DNA from: Plantago ovata
Lineage: Eukaryota; Streptophyta; Magnoliopsida; Lamiales; Plantaginaceae
Direction of reading: 5' to 3'
DNA: 64,000 nucleotides
Assembly: GCA_028274465.1 (NCBI GenBank)
Contig: CM051457.1
Span: forward strand, 102,237,982 to 102,301,981
The translations under genes and the position numbers were made by a program. Shown here one piece after another: positions 11,404 through 22,414 of the stretch; the first letter of the stretch is position 1; every line of letters begins with the position of its first letter. The notes under the pieces are model-generated. The model saw only the letters and a program-made list of their open reading frames with translations, ran no database searches and was not told where the DNA came from.

Positions 11404-14400
11404 TTGTTAAAATATGGAATGTTAGGGGAATTGGGAATGCTGCTACCCAACAAATGCTTTGTTTTGAAAAAAAAAAAAAGAAAGATTTGATATGTTGGCT
11501 CTCTTAGAACCTTTTGTGAATCTTGATGAAAATTACTATTGTAAAAAGTTAGGTTTTGATTTTGTAATTAAAAATTGTATAAACAAAATTTGGATTTTCT
11601 ATAATAGAGGTTATGAGGTGAAAATCCTCAAGGACAGTGAGCAAGTACTGACTTGTGAAGTTACTGCTTGTTCTCTTCCCTCTGCTGTGGCCATTTCCAT
11701 TGTTTATGCCAAGTGTAATAGGAGGGACAGACTTCTTCTCTGGGGTGATCTTAGGTCTGTTGCCTCCTTATCTTACCCTTGGATGGTAGGAGGTGATTTT
11801 AATACCATAACTAACACTGCTGAAAGAACTGGTGGTGCTACCCCAGACCTCACTAGTCTTGCTGATTTTGCTAATTGTATTTTAGATACTGGTCTTATTG
11901 ATATAGGCTACTCAGGTTCTGACACAACCTGGGAAAGGCCTGATGGGTCAATTAAGCAAAGACTGGATAGAATACTTCTAAACCAATCCTGGTTAGCTAC
12001 TTTTTCTCAGAACTCAATTTCCCATGGGTTGATGACAATATCAGATCATAGGCCTTCTGCTTCTTGTGAGAATAGTCAAAGTAAGAGTTCCTTTAGATTT
12101 CTCAATTGCTGGACTACTCATCCAGATTTCCTCACTGAAGTCCAAGCTAACTGGGACATGTTTTCTAATGCTAGAGGCATGCAAAAAATTGCTGAAAAAC
12201 TCTTTAGATTAAAGCAATTTCTAACTTGGTGGAATAAGAAGAAATTTGGCAATATTTTTGAAAATCAAAAAAAATTAGAAACTCAATTGGCTGCTACTGA
12301 TACCTTGTGCCAAGTAGATCCTTCCCCTCACAACAAGCAGAAGTTGAGGAGTCTCAAAACCTCTTTGGCTGAGGCTTTAAATGTGGAGGAAATTTACTGG
12401 AAACAAAAAGCTACTTTGAATTGGAGAGTTCAAGGAGAGAGAAACACCTCTCTATTCCATGCGGCTGTGAACAGGAAAAGAGCAGAACTATATGTTGCTT
12501 CAATTTCTCACAATGGTGTTGAACTCACCTCTCCAGTTGAAGTAAAAAACTCAGCTGTTGAGTACTTTTCTTCTATCTTTGCGACTGCCAGGTCTCCACT
12601 TTCTGAGATTCCTGTTGGTTCTATTCCCCAGTTGGTTACTGAAGAGCAAAATAACTTTCTTTGTGCTCCTCCTTCACTCGAGGAGATAAAGAATGTTGTG
12701 TTCTCTCTCAAACCAGACTCTGCTGCAGGACCTGATGGTTTTTCTGCACATTTCTATCAGTTCTGCTAGAACATAATTCATCAAGATGTTCTAGAAGCTG
12801 TTACAGACTTTTTTCAAGGTGCTCACATACCTAAAAAGTTTGCACACTCTTTTAGCCCTGATTCCCAAACAAGAGGCTCCTTCTAATTGGTCAGACTTCA
12901 GACCAATAAGTTTGTGCAGCAATTTGCAGAAAATTATTTCTAAACTCCTCAATGAGAGATTGGCAACTTTCTTGCCATCTCTTATCTCTGATAACCAATC
13001 TGGGTTTCTTAAGGCTAGGAACATCACAGAGAACATTCTTCTAACTCAAGAGATTGCTTTACACATTGATAAAAAAGTAAGAGGATCTAATTTGATTCTC
13101 AAACTTGACTTGATGAAAGCCTATGATAGAGTTAATTGGGAGGTCCTTTTTTCTACTCTTGCTTCTTTTGGTTTCTCTGAAACCTGGATCTCTTTTGTAA
13201 GAAGAATTGTCACTAACTCGTACTTCAGTATCCTAGTGAATGGTGAAGCCTGTGGCTTCATTACTGCTACTCAAGGTCCGAGGCAAGGGGACCCCTTGTC
13301 TCCAGCCCTTTTTATTCTCATGAATGAAGTTCTGTCTAGAGGCTTGAATTCTCTTTTCAACTCAAATCCCTCTATGTTCTTTCAAGTTAACAGAGGTATC
13401 TCCATTTCTCATCTTGCCTATGTTGATGATTGTATCATCTTTTGCAATGGTAGTAAGGAGAGTTTGGCTAAGCTGATGAGGTTCTTGAACTCTTATGAAA
13501 GCTTCACTTGTCAGAAGATTAACCTCCTGAAAAGTGGTTTTATTGCAGGCAAAAGAGCCAACTCTAACAACATATCTCAGTTTCTTGGTGTTGAACAAAT
13601 GAACTTCCCCTTCACTTACCTTGGTGCCCCTATTTCTAAAGGGAAAAAAAAGAAAGTTGCTTTTGAACCCCTAGTCCACAAAGTTAGGATGAAACTCTCT
13701 GGATGGACGATTCCCCTACTCTCTCAAGGGAGTAGATTGGCTCTCATTAAAATTGTGCTTCAGGCAATGCCCATTTTCATTATGCAAGTTCTTCTTCCCC
13801 CAAAGTCTGTAATTACAGAACTGGAAGGTATTTTTGCTAGATTCCTTTGGGGATCCACAGACTCTGGAAGAAGAACTCATTGGACAAAGTGGCAGTCTGT
13901 TTGCTTTCCAACTGAGGAAGGAGGTCTTGGGCTTTTCAAGATCTCTGACATGTGTGAAGCTTTCTCACACAAGCTTTGGTTTAAATTCAGAGAGATGACC
14001 TCTTTATGGGCCAAATTCATGTATTCCAGATACATGAACAATAGAGCTTGTACCACTCTTTCAGCCAAACCAACAGACTCCTTCATTTGGAAGAGAATTT
14101 GTGTTGTGCACAACCAGACCCAACAACATATGGTCTGGCAGGTTGGAAGTGGTATCTTGTATTTTTGGTGGGATGCTTGGTTGCTTCCTCAAGGAAAGAG
14201 CCTCCTCCCCTTTGGATCCAATATTGAGAATCCCTCCTCTTTGGTATCTGATTGGTGGACTCCTGATGGTCAATGGGACTATGAAAAATTGAGAGAAGCT
14301 CTTCCTTTGAACCTTGCTGGTCAAGTATTTTTACATACTTCTGGTTCAACTAGAACAGCTACTCCTATGTGGAAGCTTTCTAAGGATGGAGCCTTTTCTA

Positions 14401-15536
14401 CTTCCTCAATAAGACATGAGATAAGGGAGAAGAAAAACACAAATAATGTTTTCCAGCTTATCTGGAATATTCATACTCTCCCTACTATTTCTATCTTTTG
14501 CTGGAAAGTACTGAATAAATGGTTACCAGTTGACACCATAATGCAGCATAGGGGTATCACTCTTGTCTCTAGGTGTCAATGCTGCAGGGCTATTGAGACT
14601 CTTGAACATACTCTCATCAACAATGTTGAAATCAAGAGAGTATGGGACTGGTTCTCAAATTTCTTTGGTGTGCAAGTGATTCAAGGGCAAAACTTTCTGA
14701 ATAGACTGTTAAGTTGGTTTAACTCCTTTGATTATGTGATGCATGGCCATATTAGAACTTTAGTCCCTATGCTTATTGCTTGGTTTGGTTGGAAAGCTAG
14801 GAATAGAGCTAAACATGAAAATGAGAAAATCAAAGCTAATCACATTATTTGGCACGTGCATGAATATTTGAGAATAACTTATGTTGCTAATCCTATGACT
14901 ACCAGACAATGGAAAGGAGATGAAAGGGTAGCTGAGATGTGGAACTTCACAATTCCAAGGAACCCTGGTAAACCTTGGACTTTAGTTAGATGGGAAAAAC
15001 CTTTCCCTGGTTGGGTCAAAAAAATCAACACTCATGTGTCTTTTATTAGAAACTTGAACACTGCTAGGGTGGCCAGTCTTGTAAGAGATGATGGTGGGAA
15101 GTTTTTAGGAGCCAAACAAATTTTAATTCCTGCCACAAATGTCTTTTATGCTGATCTGTTTGCTGTAGTTGATGGGATTAATTTGTGTTTAGAAAAGGGT
15201 TTGAATAACATTATCATTGAAACTGATAATCCTTCTGTTCAGAACTTTCTTAATGGCAAAAAAAATCATGTTAACTGGCAATGGTGGAGTTTATTTTCTC
15301 AATTTCAGGTTTTGAAGGAAACAACAAGTCTGGTGATACAACACATATACTCTGAAGGGAACCAAGCTGCCAGCACTCTTGCCAGTGAAATTGGTTCTGA
15401 CTGGAGAGTAAGTTTTGGTAAAATCTTAACTCTACCTGAGTGCTCAAGAGTTTTTAAAAACATTTTGTACTCTGACAGAATTGGGAGACCTTATTTGGGA
15501 ATTCCAAGCAATGAAAGAAACCTTTTTTATGTTTAA
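11400..15536 (+). pseudogene. LINE ORF2: endonuclease, reverse transcriptase, zf-RVT, RNase H (broken)
   Basis: ORF2 begins MIVKIWNVRGIGN, a typical plant L1 endonuclease start, at 11400. An A run near 11467-11479 shifts the frame, and the endonuclease continues from 11492 with GGDFN near 11792 and SDHRP near 12040. A TAG at 12767-12769 interrupts the start of the RT domain, and a second frame change lies near 12819-12850. From there one long frame runs to 15536. It holds RPISLC, the fingers motif LKLDLMKAYDRV, QGDPLSP and the catalytic YVDD at 13419-13430 (many plant L1 elements have FADD). A zf-RVT segment follows at about 14350-14660 and an RNase H-like domain at about 15075-15400 (DDGG, IIIETD). 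It cannot make one full protein as it stands. Confidence 0.9.
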
Positions 15537-17342
15537 GAGGGATATTATTGACCTACCCATGATCTCTAGCCTGATTGAAAAACTTGTTTCTGACCTACTG
15601 ACCAGGGTCATTTCTTCTGTCTATACTGAAAACAATCTTTGGAATCCTCACTCCTCTTCGATTTTGGGATTGTGTACACCTCTTCACAGTTCTATTTTTG
15701 CTCTCTCTGGTCACATATGCACATCCTTGTGTAACACTAACACACTTGTAGTTGCTTTGTCTATTAAAAGTGCTCATTTAAACTGGAGAATAAGGATGGC
15801 AGAAGGAGTTGAAAAATGGCGGTTTAAAAAACAAAAGGAAAAAAATAAAAAAGAAAAAAAAGAAAAAAGAGGAAAAAAAGAAGAAAAGAAGAAAAAAGAA
15901 AGAAAAAAGAAAGAAAATGGGAAAAGAGGTTTTGCAAAGGCATTTGATGCATACTGGAAACTCTTAGTATGCCATAACTGCATTGACCTCAAGCAGTCAC
16001 CTGTGACTACTTTGAGAAAGAAGAACACTTTGTTTAGTCTACTTACTACTTGGAATAATGCAGGAAACAAGTTCATATACTGGAAAGAAGCTGCTGACTC
16101 TTTGTCCCGGTTCTTAAATGAATTAACAACTGATTGCAGGCATAATCTTTTGGACAAAAGAGGGAAACTGATGGAGTTGAATTTGCAGTTACTTTTAGTT
16201 AGGTTGACTCTGTTGATGGAGGAAAAAGGGAGGAAGCTGGAGTTGAAACAAGACTATCAAGAGAAAATCTTTAAGGCAAAAAAGAAAAAAGAAAGGAAAA
16301 ATCTCAAGTTGTTTGAAAAAGACTTCCAGGTCACAATCACTTCAAGTGGCATTTCAGTGTTGAAGGTAGGATTTATTTTTGGGGAGGGGGTTGCATTTTT
16401 GTGTCTGCTGTCTTTGTCTGAAACGGAGGAATCAGATAAGACAACTTCACCAAGATTTTGCATTCATTCTGATTTGGCAAGGGTAGCTTCTCACTTTTCT
16501 TTTACTCCTGTTTGTACTTGGCCTTTTTTGCTACTAAAAGTGTCTGTTACCTTTTGTCTTAGAGTCCTCCTCTTTGACTGGTTAGAAATTTTAGCACTGC
16601 ACACAGAAGCACCCAATAAAAAAGTCTGCATGTGTTCTTGTTTCTGTAAGTATTGGTGGAGCAACTGTTTTCCTGGTTTGCTTCTCTGGATTGATATTTC
16701 GAATTCTATCTTGTTAATGATAGACTTAGATAATGTAGGTTTCAACTTGGTGGAACAGATTTCTACTCATTTTGTTAATGTTAGACTTAGACAATGTAGG
16801 TTGCTCAGGTGAGCTGGTCTGGCAATTTTGGCCAGTTCAAGTACTTTCTATTGAAGTGGAAAGTTGCTATGATATTATTTTTGTAATTAAGGATAACATT
16901 TTGTGGAAAGTTTTTGACTTAGTGCGCATTGGAGTTTGCAATCCAAAGGATGAACATGATCTGGATCTCTTGGAAGACCCAACAAAATACAAGATAAGAG
17001 AAGAGTTCAAGACCAGAGAGCAAAAATTGAAAAAGAAAATGGTGGTCTTAGGCAAGGTTAATCTCAAGACTTCAAAGACTGATTTGAAGGAAAGAAAGAA
17101 AGGAAGAACAAGGTGGCAGCTGCGAAGAAACAAGATAAGGCAATTGAATCAACTGAACTCACTTATGAAGACTGATGTGAAGTTCAAAAAGAGTTTAGAT
17201 GATGTATATCCTTTTGTGATGAAGAACGAGAATTTTTGTAAATCACTTTTGGCGCCCTTGAAGGCAAATTTGTACTGGGGGTCTCATAAACCTCCCTGAC
17301 TTATTTTAGTATCTATAAATTTCGAGAGCTGAGCTCTCTTTA

Positions 17343-17343
<1 letters not shown>
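15537..17343 (+). other. Lysine-rich 3' extension of the LINE
   Basis: Between the RNase H stop and the poly(A) there are two long open frames: 15481-16812 (443 codons, overlapping the ORF2 end in another frame) and 16772-17299 (175 codons). The first contains a Lys/Glu-rich block at about 15830-15925. The second has a basic helix-like stretch near 17000-17150. I recognise no domain. A 32-bp segment is repeated at about 16711-16742 and 16773-16804. The frames could be real accessory ORFs or by-products of A-rich composition. Plant L1 3' UTRs are usually much shorter. Confidence 0.45.
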
Positions 17344-17385
<42 letters not shown>

Positions 17386-17949
17386 ATAAGAAAACAGGCG
17401 ATCCGTCGCTACAACCCATTATCGACGGATATTCCGTCGCTAAATAGGACGTCGCGAAAAGTGGCGTCGCTAAAAAAAAAAGACGGATAAACCGATTCGT
17501 CTCTACAGTATAGTGACGGATAAACTTATCCGTCTCCATAATTGTCGTTGACCATTATGTAGACGGATTAATTTATCCGTCGCTATACTGTAGAGACGGA
17601 TCGGATTTTTCGTCAGTAAATTGATGGGACACGTGGCCTACCCTCGCCAAGAGGTTGTAGCGACGGATAACACCATCCGTCGCTAAGTTTTATATTTGTA
17701 TTTTTAATAAATACTATTATTGTTTTCAAATTAAGTTTGTTTTTCGAGGTAAAATTGAATGCGCCAGAGAAATATATACGATGATTGATTGTACGGAAAT
17801 ATAAATTTCATTAAAAAAACTAATAGTGTACGTACAAAAATACTAAAAGGTACGAACATAAACATAAAAAATGGTAATCTCAAAATGTACGGAGATGCAA
17901 TCCTAAAATGTACGAACATAAACTAAAAATGAACCAACAAAAGTACTAG

Positions 17950-18672
17950 CTAGTCCTCTGCGTTCTCCACCCCACCCAAAGCTCCGGCATAGTTGTACGT
18001 CGGGAGGGGACGGTCCTCGTTCCAGTACGCCTCCCACATCGGCCGAGCATCCGCAGAAATCCATGGAACCCATTTTCCCTTCTTCCTCCACTCATCATTG
18101 GCCCGCAGCATCGAATGCATGTGGATGTCAGATCCCCGGACCAGGAACGCATTCCATAACTCCTCCGTATGGGCAGGAGGCATATAGTAGTAGTTCTGCA
18201 ATATTCAATTTAAATAAGTGAAACATACTTTACCTAAATGTTACACTTAGTGAGCGTCGCCTACTCAATAACCTAAGGTTGCGGTCTAACATAATCATGG
18301 GCGACGCCTACCCAACATCATAAATGCGTACGTAAAGTTATTAAATACAAATAAAGTACCTTGAATTCCTCGAAAAACTGCTCCTTCGCGGACAGAGGAA
18401 GCGTACTCCACCTTTGACCCCCACTTCCTGGCGCTGGAAGCCTATCAAATCATTTTTTGATGATCATTGCCAACTTTCTATTAGTTGCAGGCGGGTGAAA
18501 CCTGTCACACATTTTATAAAATTAATAATGGATACCCACAACTATATATAAAAACAATTAAATACAAACTTTAACAGAACTTACCAAGAACCCTGCCCAA
18601 CGGACAAGACTGGCAGCCCATTGTGCATTTCGTCACCGCCCTGGGGCTGTGCTTCACCATCCCCGTTCATTG
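17950..18672 (-). CDS. CACTA accessory protein gene (TNP1/transposase_24-like), three exons, probably broken
   Basis: Inferred exons in transcript order: 18585-18672, 18360-18501 and 17950-18195, each bounded by GT/AG on the minus strand. The last encodes a Trp/Tyr-rich segment including WVPWISADARPMWEAYW and ends at a TAG (17950-17952). The middle gives GGQRWSTLPLSAKEQFFEEF but has one in-frame stop near its start. Similarity to the plant transposase_24 type is recalled from memory, not computed. The position near one CACTA end matches the accessory gene of En/Spm elements, whose product binds subterminal repeats. Confidence 0.5.
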
Positions 18673-18730
18673 TCTGCATGTATAAAATTTAAGTATGAAC
18701 CACGATAATTTATAACAAAAAAGAATATGT

Positions 18731-18850
18731 GGTTTACATGATTACCGAACTACAAACACACTGTCCCTCGGACACAACGACACTATCTAGTAATGGAAGT
18801 GATGGTGTGTCCGAAGGACAATGTGTTTGTATTTTTTATGCATGTAATGA
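18731..18850. repeat. Fold-back hairpin A in CACTA 1
   Basis: Arms at 18752-18777 and 18805-18830 (26 nt, 23 matches) around a 27-nt loop. The core is ACAAACACACTGTCCCTCGG against its complement. Weaker pairing extends outward through TTTACATG and CATGTAA. The LTR at 18848 is inserted at the base of the stem. Confidence 0.8.
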
Positions 18851-20302
18851 TAGTGTATATGTCCTAGAGACAGCCTTTACTAAGGGCATGGTGCCCTTAT
18901 AGAGGGCATATATGTACTATTACACAGGTCAACGTAATATAATATATGTTTGTTGCATTTTACTATTGAGTATCGCTTTCATATTTATATTACACCAGGC
19001 TGCAGCATGTCATATCTTTATTACTATCTGTATTGATATTAAACATGTCCCTTCGGATAGATGACCGATCACACAGTTAGTGGAAGCTATGTGAGTTATC
19101 ATCTATCCCAAACTCTCCCTAGTCGTGGTTCATCTCGGATGTGGGGGTCTGAATGAACCTGACAAGACTAGTATGCGTGGAGGTTATACTTGTTGGAGCA
19201 AGTGTGAGCCGATCCCACGGCCACGGAACGGATTGTTGGACAATCAAGGAACGTTCCCATAACTGCGCATAGTTGTTCGAAGAAGCTTTATCGAACAATG
19301 GAAGTACCCACCGGACACTCCCATCGATGTATACTCTACACCGACGTGTCTATGGGAACCGGTGAGTTGTTGAAGTGATGCCATTCGTCCTTTGTACTTA
19401 CAGGACTTTATCATCACATTTGTTGCCCCATATCCTTGGTGGACCCGTCGATGTCAGCTCTGAATAAGCAGCTGACCTAAAACACGATCCAGGATTATGG
19501 CTAAATACAAATGGGGGTGATAAGTGATTCTGTAAAGGATTCATCTCTCAAGTGTAGCACAGGAGAGCACTGCTCATAGTCTGCATAGTTGTGTTGGTAA
19601 AGTCACTGGCCAGTGCAAATGATATATTATGATGGTCATAAGTATATCTTAACCAAGCAACTCCCTGAGACGCCCGTGGATGTATTATTGGGATAGACAC
19701 TTCATCGATCCTAGATACATTCGAGCAAGTCAGATGAAGGGACGTTACCATCGCCGCGTTGAGCGCAACAGGCTTCGCAACGAAAGGGTTAGCTTTGAGA
19801 AACCTCTCAAACGTCCTCACGTATTAATATTGTAAATGGAACCGTCTAGGAATTCCATGTTGCCTAGTCTAGGACTTGCTTAATACGGTGAGGCCCTATG
19901 GGTCACACTATGTGGTGATTCAGTCTATCAGAATATCCTTGAAGATGGAATCGCAATTAATTTGGAATTAATTGTGATTGATGGATTATAATTGATTTGA
20001 AATTAATTATAATGTTTGGTGGCTCAATTAATGATTTGGAATTTGAGGTTCTAGGAGCTGAAAACTAACTCTTATTGTCTTGCAGATATAAGGAGCATTG
20101 TAGATATCTTCGACTTCGACGAAGGAGAAGATACACCGAATTATTACGAAGACTTGGAAGCTGCTTTGGAAGTAAGGTTAGTCTTCTAATTGACGTGTTT
20201 ATATATATACGACATATGCATAATCAATTAACCTGTATGTTAAGAAAATTTTTGAAATTCCGCTGCGTACCCTAGGGGTAACTCTGACCGTATTTTCTTA
20301 CA
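18848..20302 (+). mobile_element. Solo LTR (family 1, shorter copy) inserted in CACTA 1
   Basis: It starts TGATAGTGTATATGTCC and ends TTTTCTTACA, the TG...CA ends of an LTR. The flanks TGTAA and GGTAA match at four of five bases, consistent with a degraded 5-bp target duplication. It is closely similar over most of its length to the LTR at 55444-57564 but shorter. No internal region or partner LTR is present, so it is a solo LTR fossil. Superfamily unresolved; it looks relatively young by its similarity to the other copy. Confidence 0.75.
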
Positions 20303-20348
20303 GGTAAACCATATTTAACTAACCTTTCCTTGGTTGACATGATTACCG

Positions 20349-20461
20349 CAATACAAACTTTCATTGCTTTTCAAGACCCCGCCTACACTTGATTGTTATT
20401 TACCTTGATTGTCATTTAAGTATATAGACGAGGACTCGAAAAACAAGGAAAGTTTGTAATG
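20349..20461. repeat. Fold-back hairpin B in CACTA 1
   Basis: Arms at 20349-20378 and 20432-20461, 30 nt each with 25 matches, around a 53-nt loop. The arm core is TACAAACTTTC. It is preceded by the leader GGTTGACATGATTACCG, which also precedes hairpins A and D with one or two changes. Confidence 0.8.
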
Positions 20462-20516
20462 TTTACTCTATGGATACCATCAAATAAAGTCCATTTATTA
20501 GTAGGTCAGGCGATGA

Positions 20517-20595
20517 GAATGACTGAAATAGGCCGGTACAGTAACAACGGCATTAGAAATGTTGTTGTTACGGTGCCTGCCTACTACAATCATTC
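20517..20595. repeat. Fold-back hairpin C in CACTA 1
   Basis: Arms at 20517-20553 and 20559-20595, 37 nt each with 29 matches, and only a 5-nt loop (TAGAA). Most mismatches are transitions that allow G:U pairing on one strand. Confidence 0.8.
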
Positions 20596-20688
20596 ACAAC
20601 ACAAGGCCATATTTAACTAAACTTCTAGTCATCAATCTATATATATGGTTTACATGATTACAAAAGAAATGTAGTATATTAATAATGA

Positions 20689-20802
20689 GAAGATGAAGAA
20701 TTGTGGTGGTACAAATATCGAAGAAGCAGGCAGAAGAAATTATTATTATTCTTTCTTGTGCCTGCTTCTTCTATATTTGTACCACCACAATTCTTCATCT
20801 TC
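20689..20802. repeat. Fold-back hairpin D in CACTA 1, near-perfect 50-bp stem
   Basis: Arms at 20689-20738 and 20753-20802 pair over 50 positions with two mismatches around a 14-nt AT-rich loop. It includes TTGTGGTGGTACAAATAT on one arm and its exact complement on the other. The geometry fits a young miRNA or siRNA precursor (about 114 nt). The leader GGTTTACATGATTAC lies upstream at 20647-20661. No known miRNA sequence was recognised in the arms. Confidence 0.9.
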
Positions 20803-20840
20803 CCATCCAAATACTAAAATATTTATCAATATAAGTCTTC

Positions 20841-21440
20841 TGGTGTGTTCAGTTAAATACAATTAGTTCGCTTAAATGTCGGTGAGGCTGGTGCAAACCA
20901 ATAAAACGCTTACTGATCGACAGTAAACGTATAGTATTAGTTATCACCCAATGTAAGCCTAAACCAACACATCCAAACTAATATACGTATATCATCATCA
21001 CACTTATTCATTTCAATTAAAAACAAACTCTTATGTGTGTGTTCAGTCAAATACAATCAGTTCGATTAAATGTCGGGGAGACTTTTCTATGGGACCTAAC
21101 CAATGTAACGCTGCGCTCACTGATCGATAGTAAGCATGTACTATTAGTTAGGGCCCAAGAAAAGTCTTACCAACACACATAAACCGATTATAATAGCATC
21201 ATCACACTTTATAGCTTATATAAAAATATGAAAGAGAACCTAAATTATATATAAGTGTTTATCCATATAAGTCTTATGGTGTGTTCAGTTAAATAATCAG
21301 TTCGTTTAAATGTCGGTGAGGCTTACCAATGAGTGAAAACCAATAAAATGCTTATTGATCGACAATAAACGTATATCATTAGGTATCACCCAAGATAAGT
21401 CTAAACCAACACATCCTAAATTGACTATAATTATAGCATC
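20841..21440. repeat. Three tandem diverged fold-back units (E, F, G) in CACTA 1
   Basis: Units begin near 20841, 21035 and 21275. Each shares a left block (GTGTGTTCAG...TTAAATGTCGG), a central TGATCGA and a right block (CCAACACA...AGCATCATCACACTTTAT). Each folds on itself. In unit F the arms 21071-21104 and 21143-21175 pair through AGACTTTTCT and AGAAAAGTCT. In unit G the arms are about 21311-21346 and 21375-21411. The flanks are more conserved than the arms. Confidence 0.75.
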
Positions 21441-21829
21441 ATCACACTTTATAAAATGATTAAATATTCACTAAAATCGTAATTCTAGCATCATCACACC
21501 ATAATTAATTAAATTAACTAAATAACATAATTAACATAATTAATTAACATTATTCATCTATTAATTAATAAAATTATAATAAACAGAACTAACTTAATCA
21601 ACTTATCAGAACTAACTTATGCACTAACAGAACTAATATGAATATAATAACATGAATATTAATGTATTAATATGAATATTATGATATTCAATTCCATTTA
21701 ACATGAAAATTACATGAATATTAACCAATTTTCAGTTAAAAATTAGGGTTAATTTAGGGCAAATCAAATCGAATCTTGAGTTTAGGTTAATCACCTTTCA
21801 AATAGAGAGTGGTAATGGGGAGGAAACTG

Positions 21830-22235
21830 GTGGTCCGACGCGGTGGAGATGGTGGTCCGGCGCGGTGGAGATAATGAATCTGAGAAGTGAAAAGAAGAAA
21901 GAATAAAAGAAGAAAGAAGAAAGAAGAAAGAACATACCCGATTCCGGTGGTAAGGGTGGAGTGCTCCGGTGGTGGTGGGCGGAGGGGTGGTGGAAATAGA
22001 GGTTAGGGTTTAAGATTGGGGGCGGAGAGGAAGTGAGAAATGGGGAGAAGAGGCCGGTCGATGTGGTCGTGGTGGTGGTTGTAGTGGTTAAGCCGATTCG
22101 TCGTGGTGGTGGTGGTGGATGGAGATGTCGATTTGAGATGGGAGGAGAAGAAGGAGCGATTTGAGATGATAGTAGATGTCGTTAGGGTTTGGGGGAAATG
22201 AATTGAGGAAGACGAAACCCGTCTGTATATTCGAC
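21830..22235 (-). promoter_or_regulatory. CACTA 1 right-end leader, GA- and GGTGG-rich
   Basis: A purine-rich AAGAAAGAAG stretch (21885-21930) and repeated GGTGG/CCGGTGG blocks. Position and composition parallel the right end of CACTA 2, where the transposase reading begins, so this is a plausible 5' leader or promoter of the element. Short ORFs here are compositional. Confidence 0.35.
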
Positions 22236-22414
22236 ACATAGCGACGGATCGACTCATCCGTCTCTACTATTGAGACCGGTAAGCATAATCCGTCGCTAGT
22301 TCGACGCCGGATTGGCTCCTTCCAAGGACGAACTGAGCTTAGAGCACAGTTCGTCGTTATCCGTCGCTAACTAGCGACGGATTGTATTCGTACCTAACGA
22401 TCCGTCGCTAAATG

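Larger units (their letters stand above)
10905..17382 (+). mobile_element. L1-like LINE with RNase H, 5'-truncated, poly(A)-tailed
   Basis: In order it carries the C-terminal part of ORF1, then ORF2 with an APE-type endonuclease, reverse transcriptase, zf-RVT and RNase H segments, then about 1.8 kb of AT- and lysine-codon-rich tail, ending in a poly(A) of about 39 nt at 17344-17382. The 5' boundary is approximate: ORF1 is open only from 10930 and its N-terminal domain is missing. ORF2 carries few lesions (one frameshift in an A run, one premature stop, one further frameshift), so insertion is probably fairly recent. No target duplication was found. The poly(A) runs straight into the ACTATAAG terminus of the CACTA element. 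Confidence 0.9.
17383..22414 (-). mobile_element. CACTA (En/Spm-like) element 1, non-autonomous, carrying a hairpin array
   Basis: The left end reads ACTATAAGAAAACAGG, a CACTA terminus lacking its first C, followed by subterminal repeats built on AGCGACGGAT in both orientations (17395-17690). The same motif recurs at the right end (22235-22405). The right terminus is degraded, near GATTTCGTG at about 22414. Only a small accessory (TNP1/transposase_24-like) gene is left near the left end, and no tnp2 transposase is present. The middle holds a series of fold-backs and an inserted LTR. The GC- and GGTGG-rich stretch at 21830-22230 resembles the promoter-proximal leader of CACTA element 2, so transcription probably runs from right to left. 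Confidence 0.8.

Noticed and set aside
15774-16157. 127-codon phenylalanine/serine-rich ORF on the minus strand
   Set aside because: It is the antisense of the A-rich lysine block in the LINE tail.
22003-22257. 84-codon minus-strand ORF with a poly-Thr/His stretch
   Set aside because: It lies in the GGTGG-rich right end of CACTA 1 and looks compositional.
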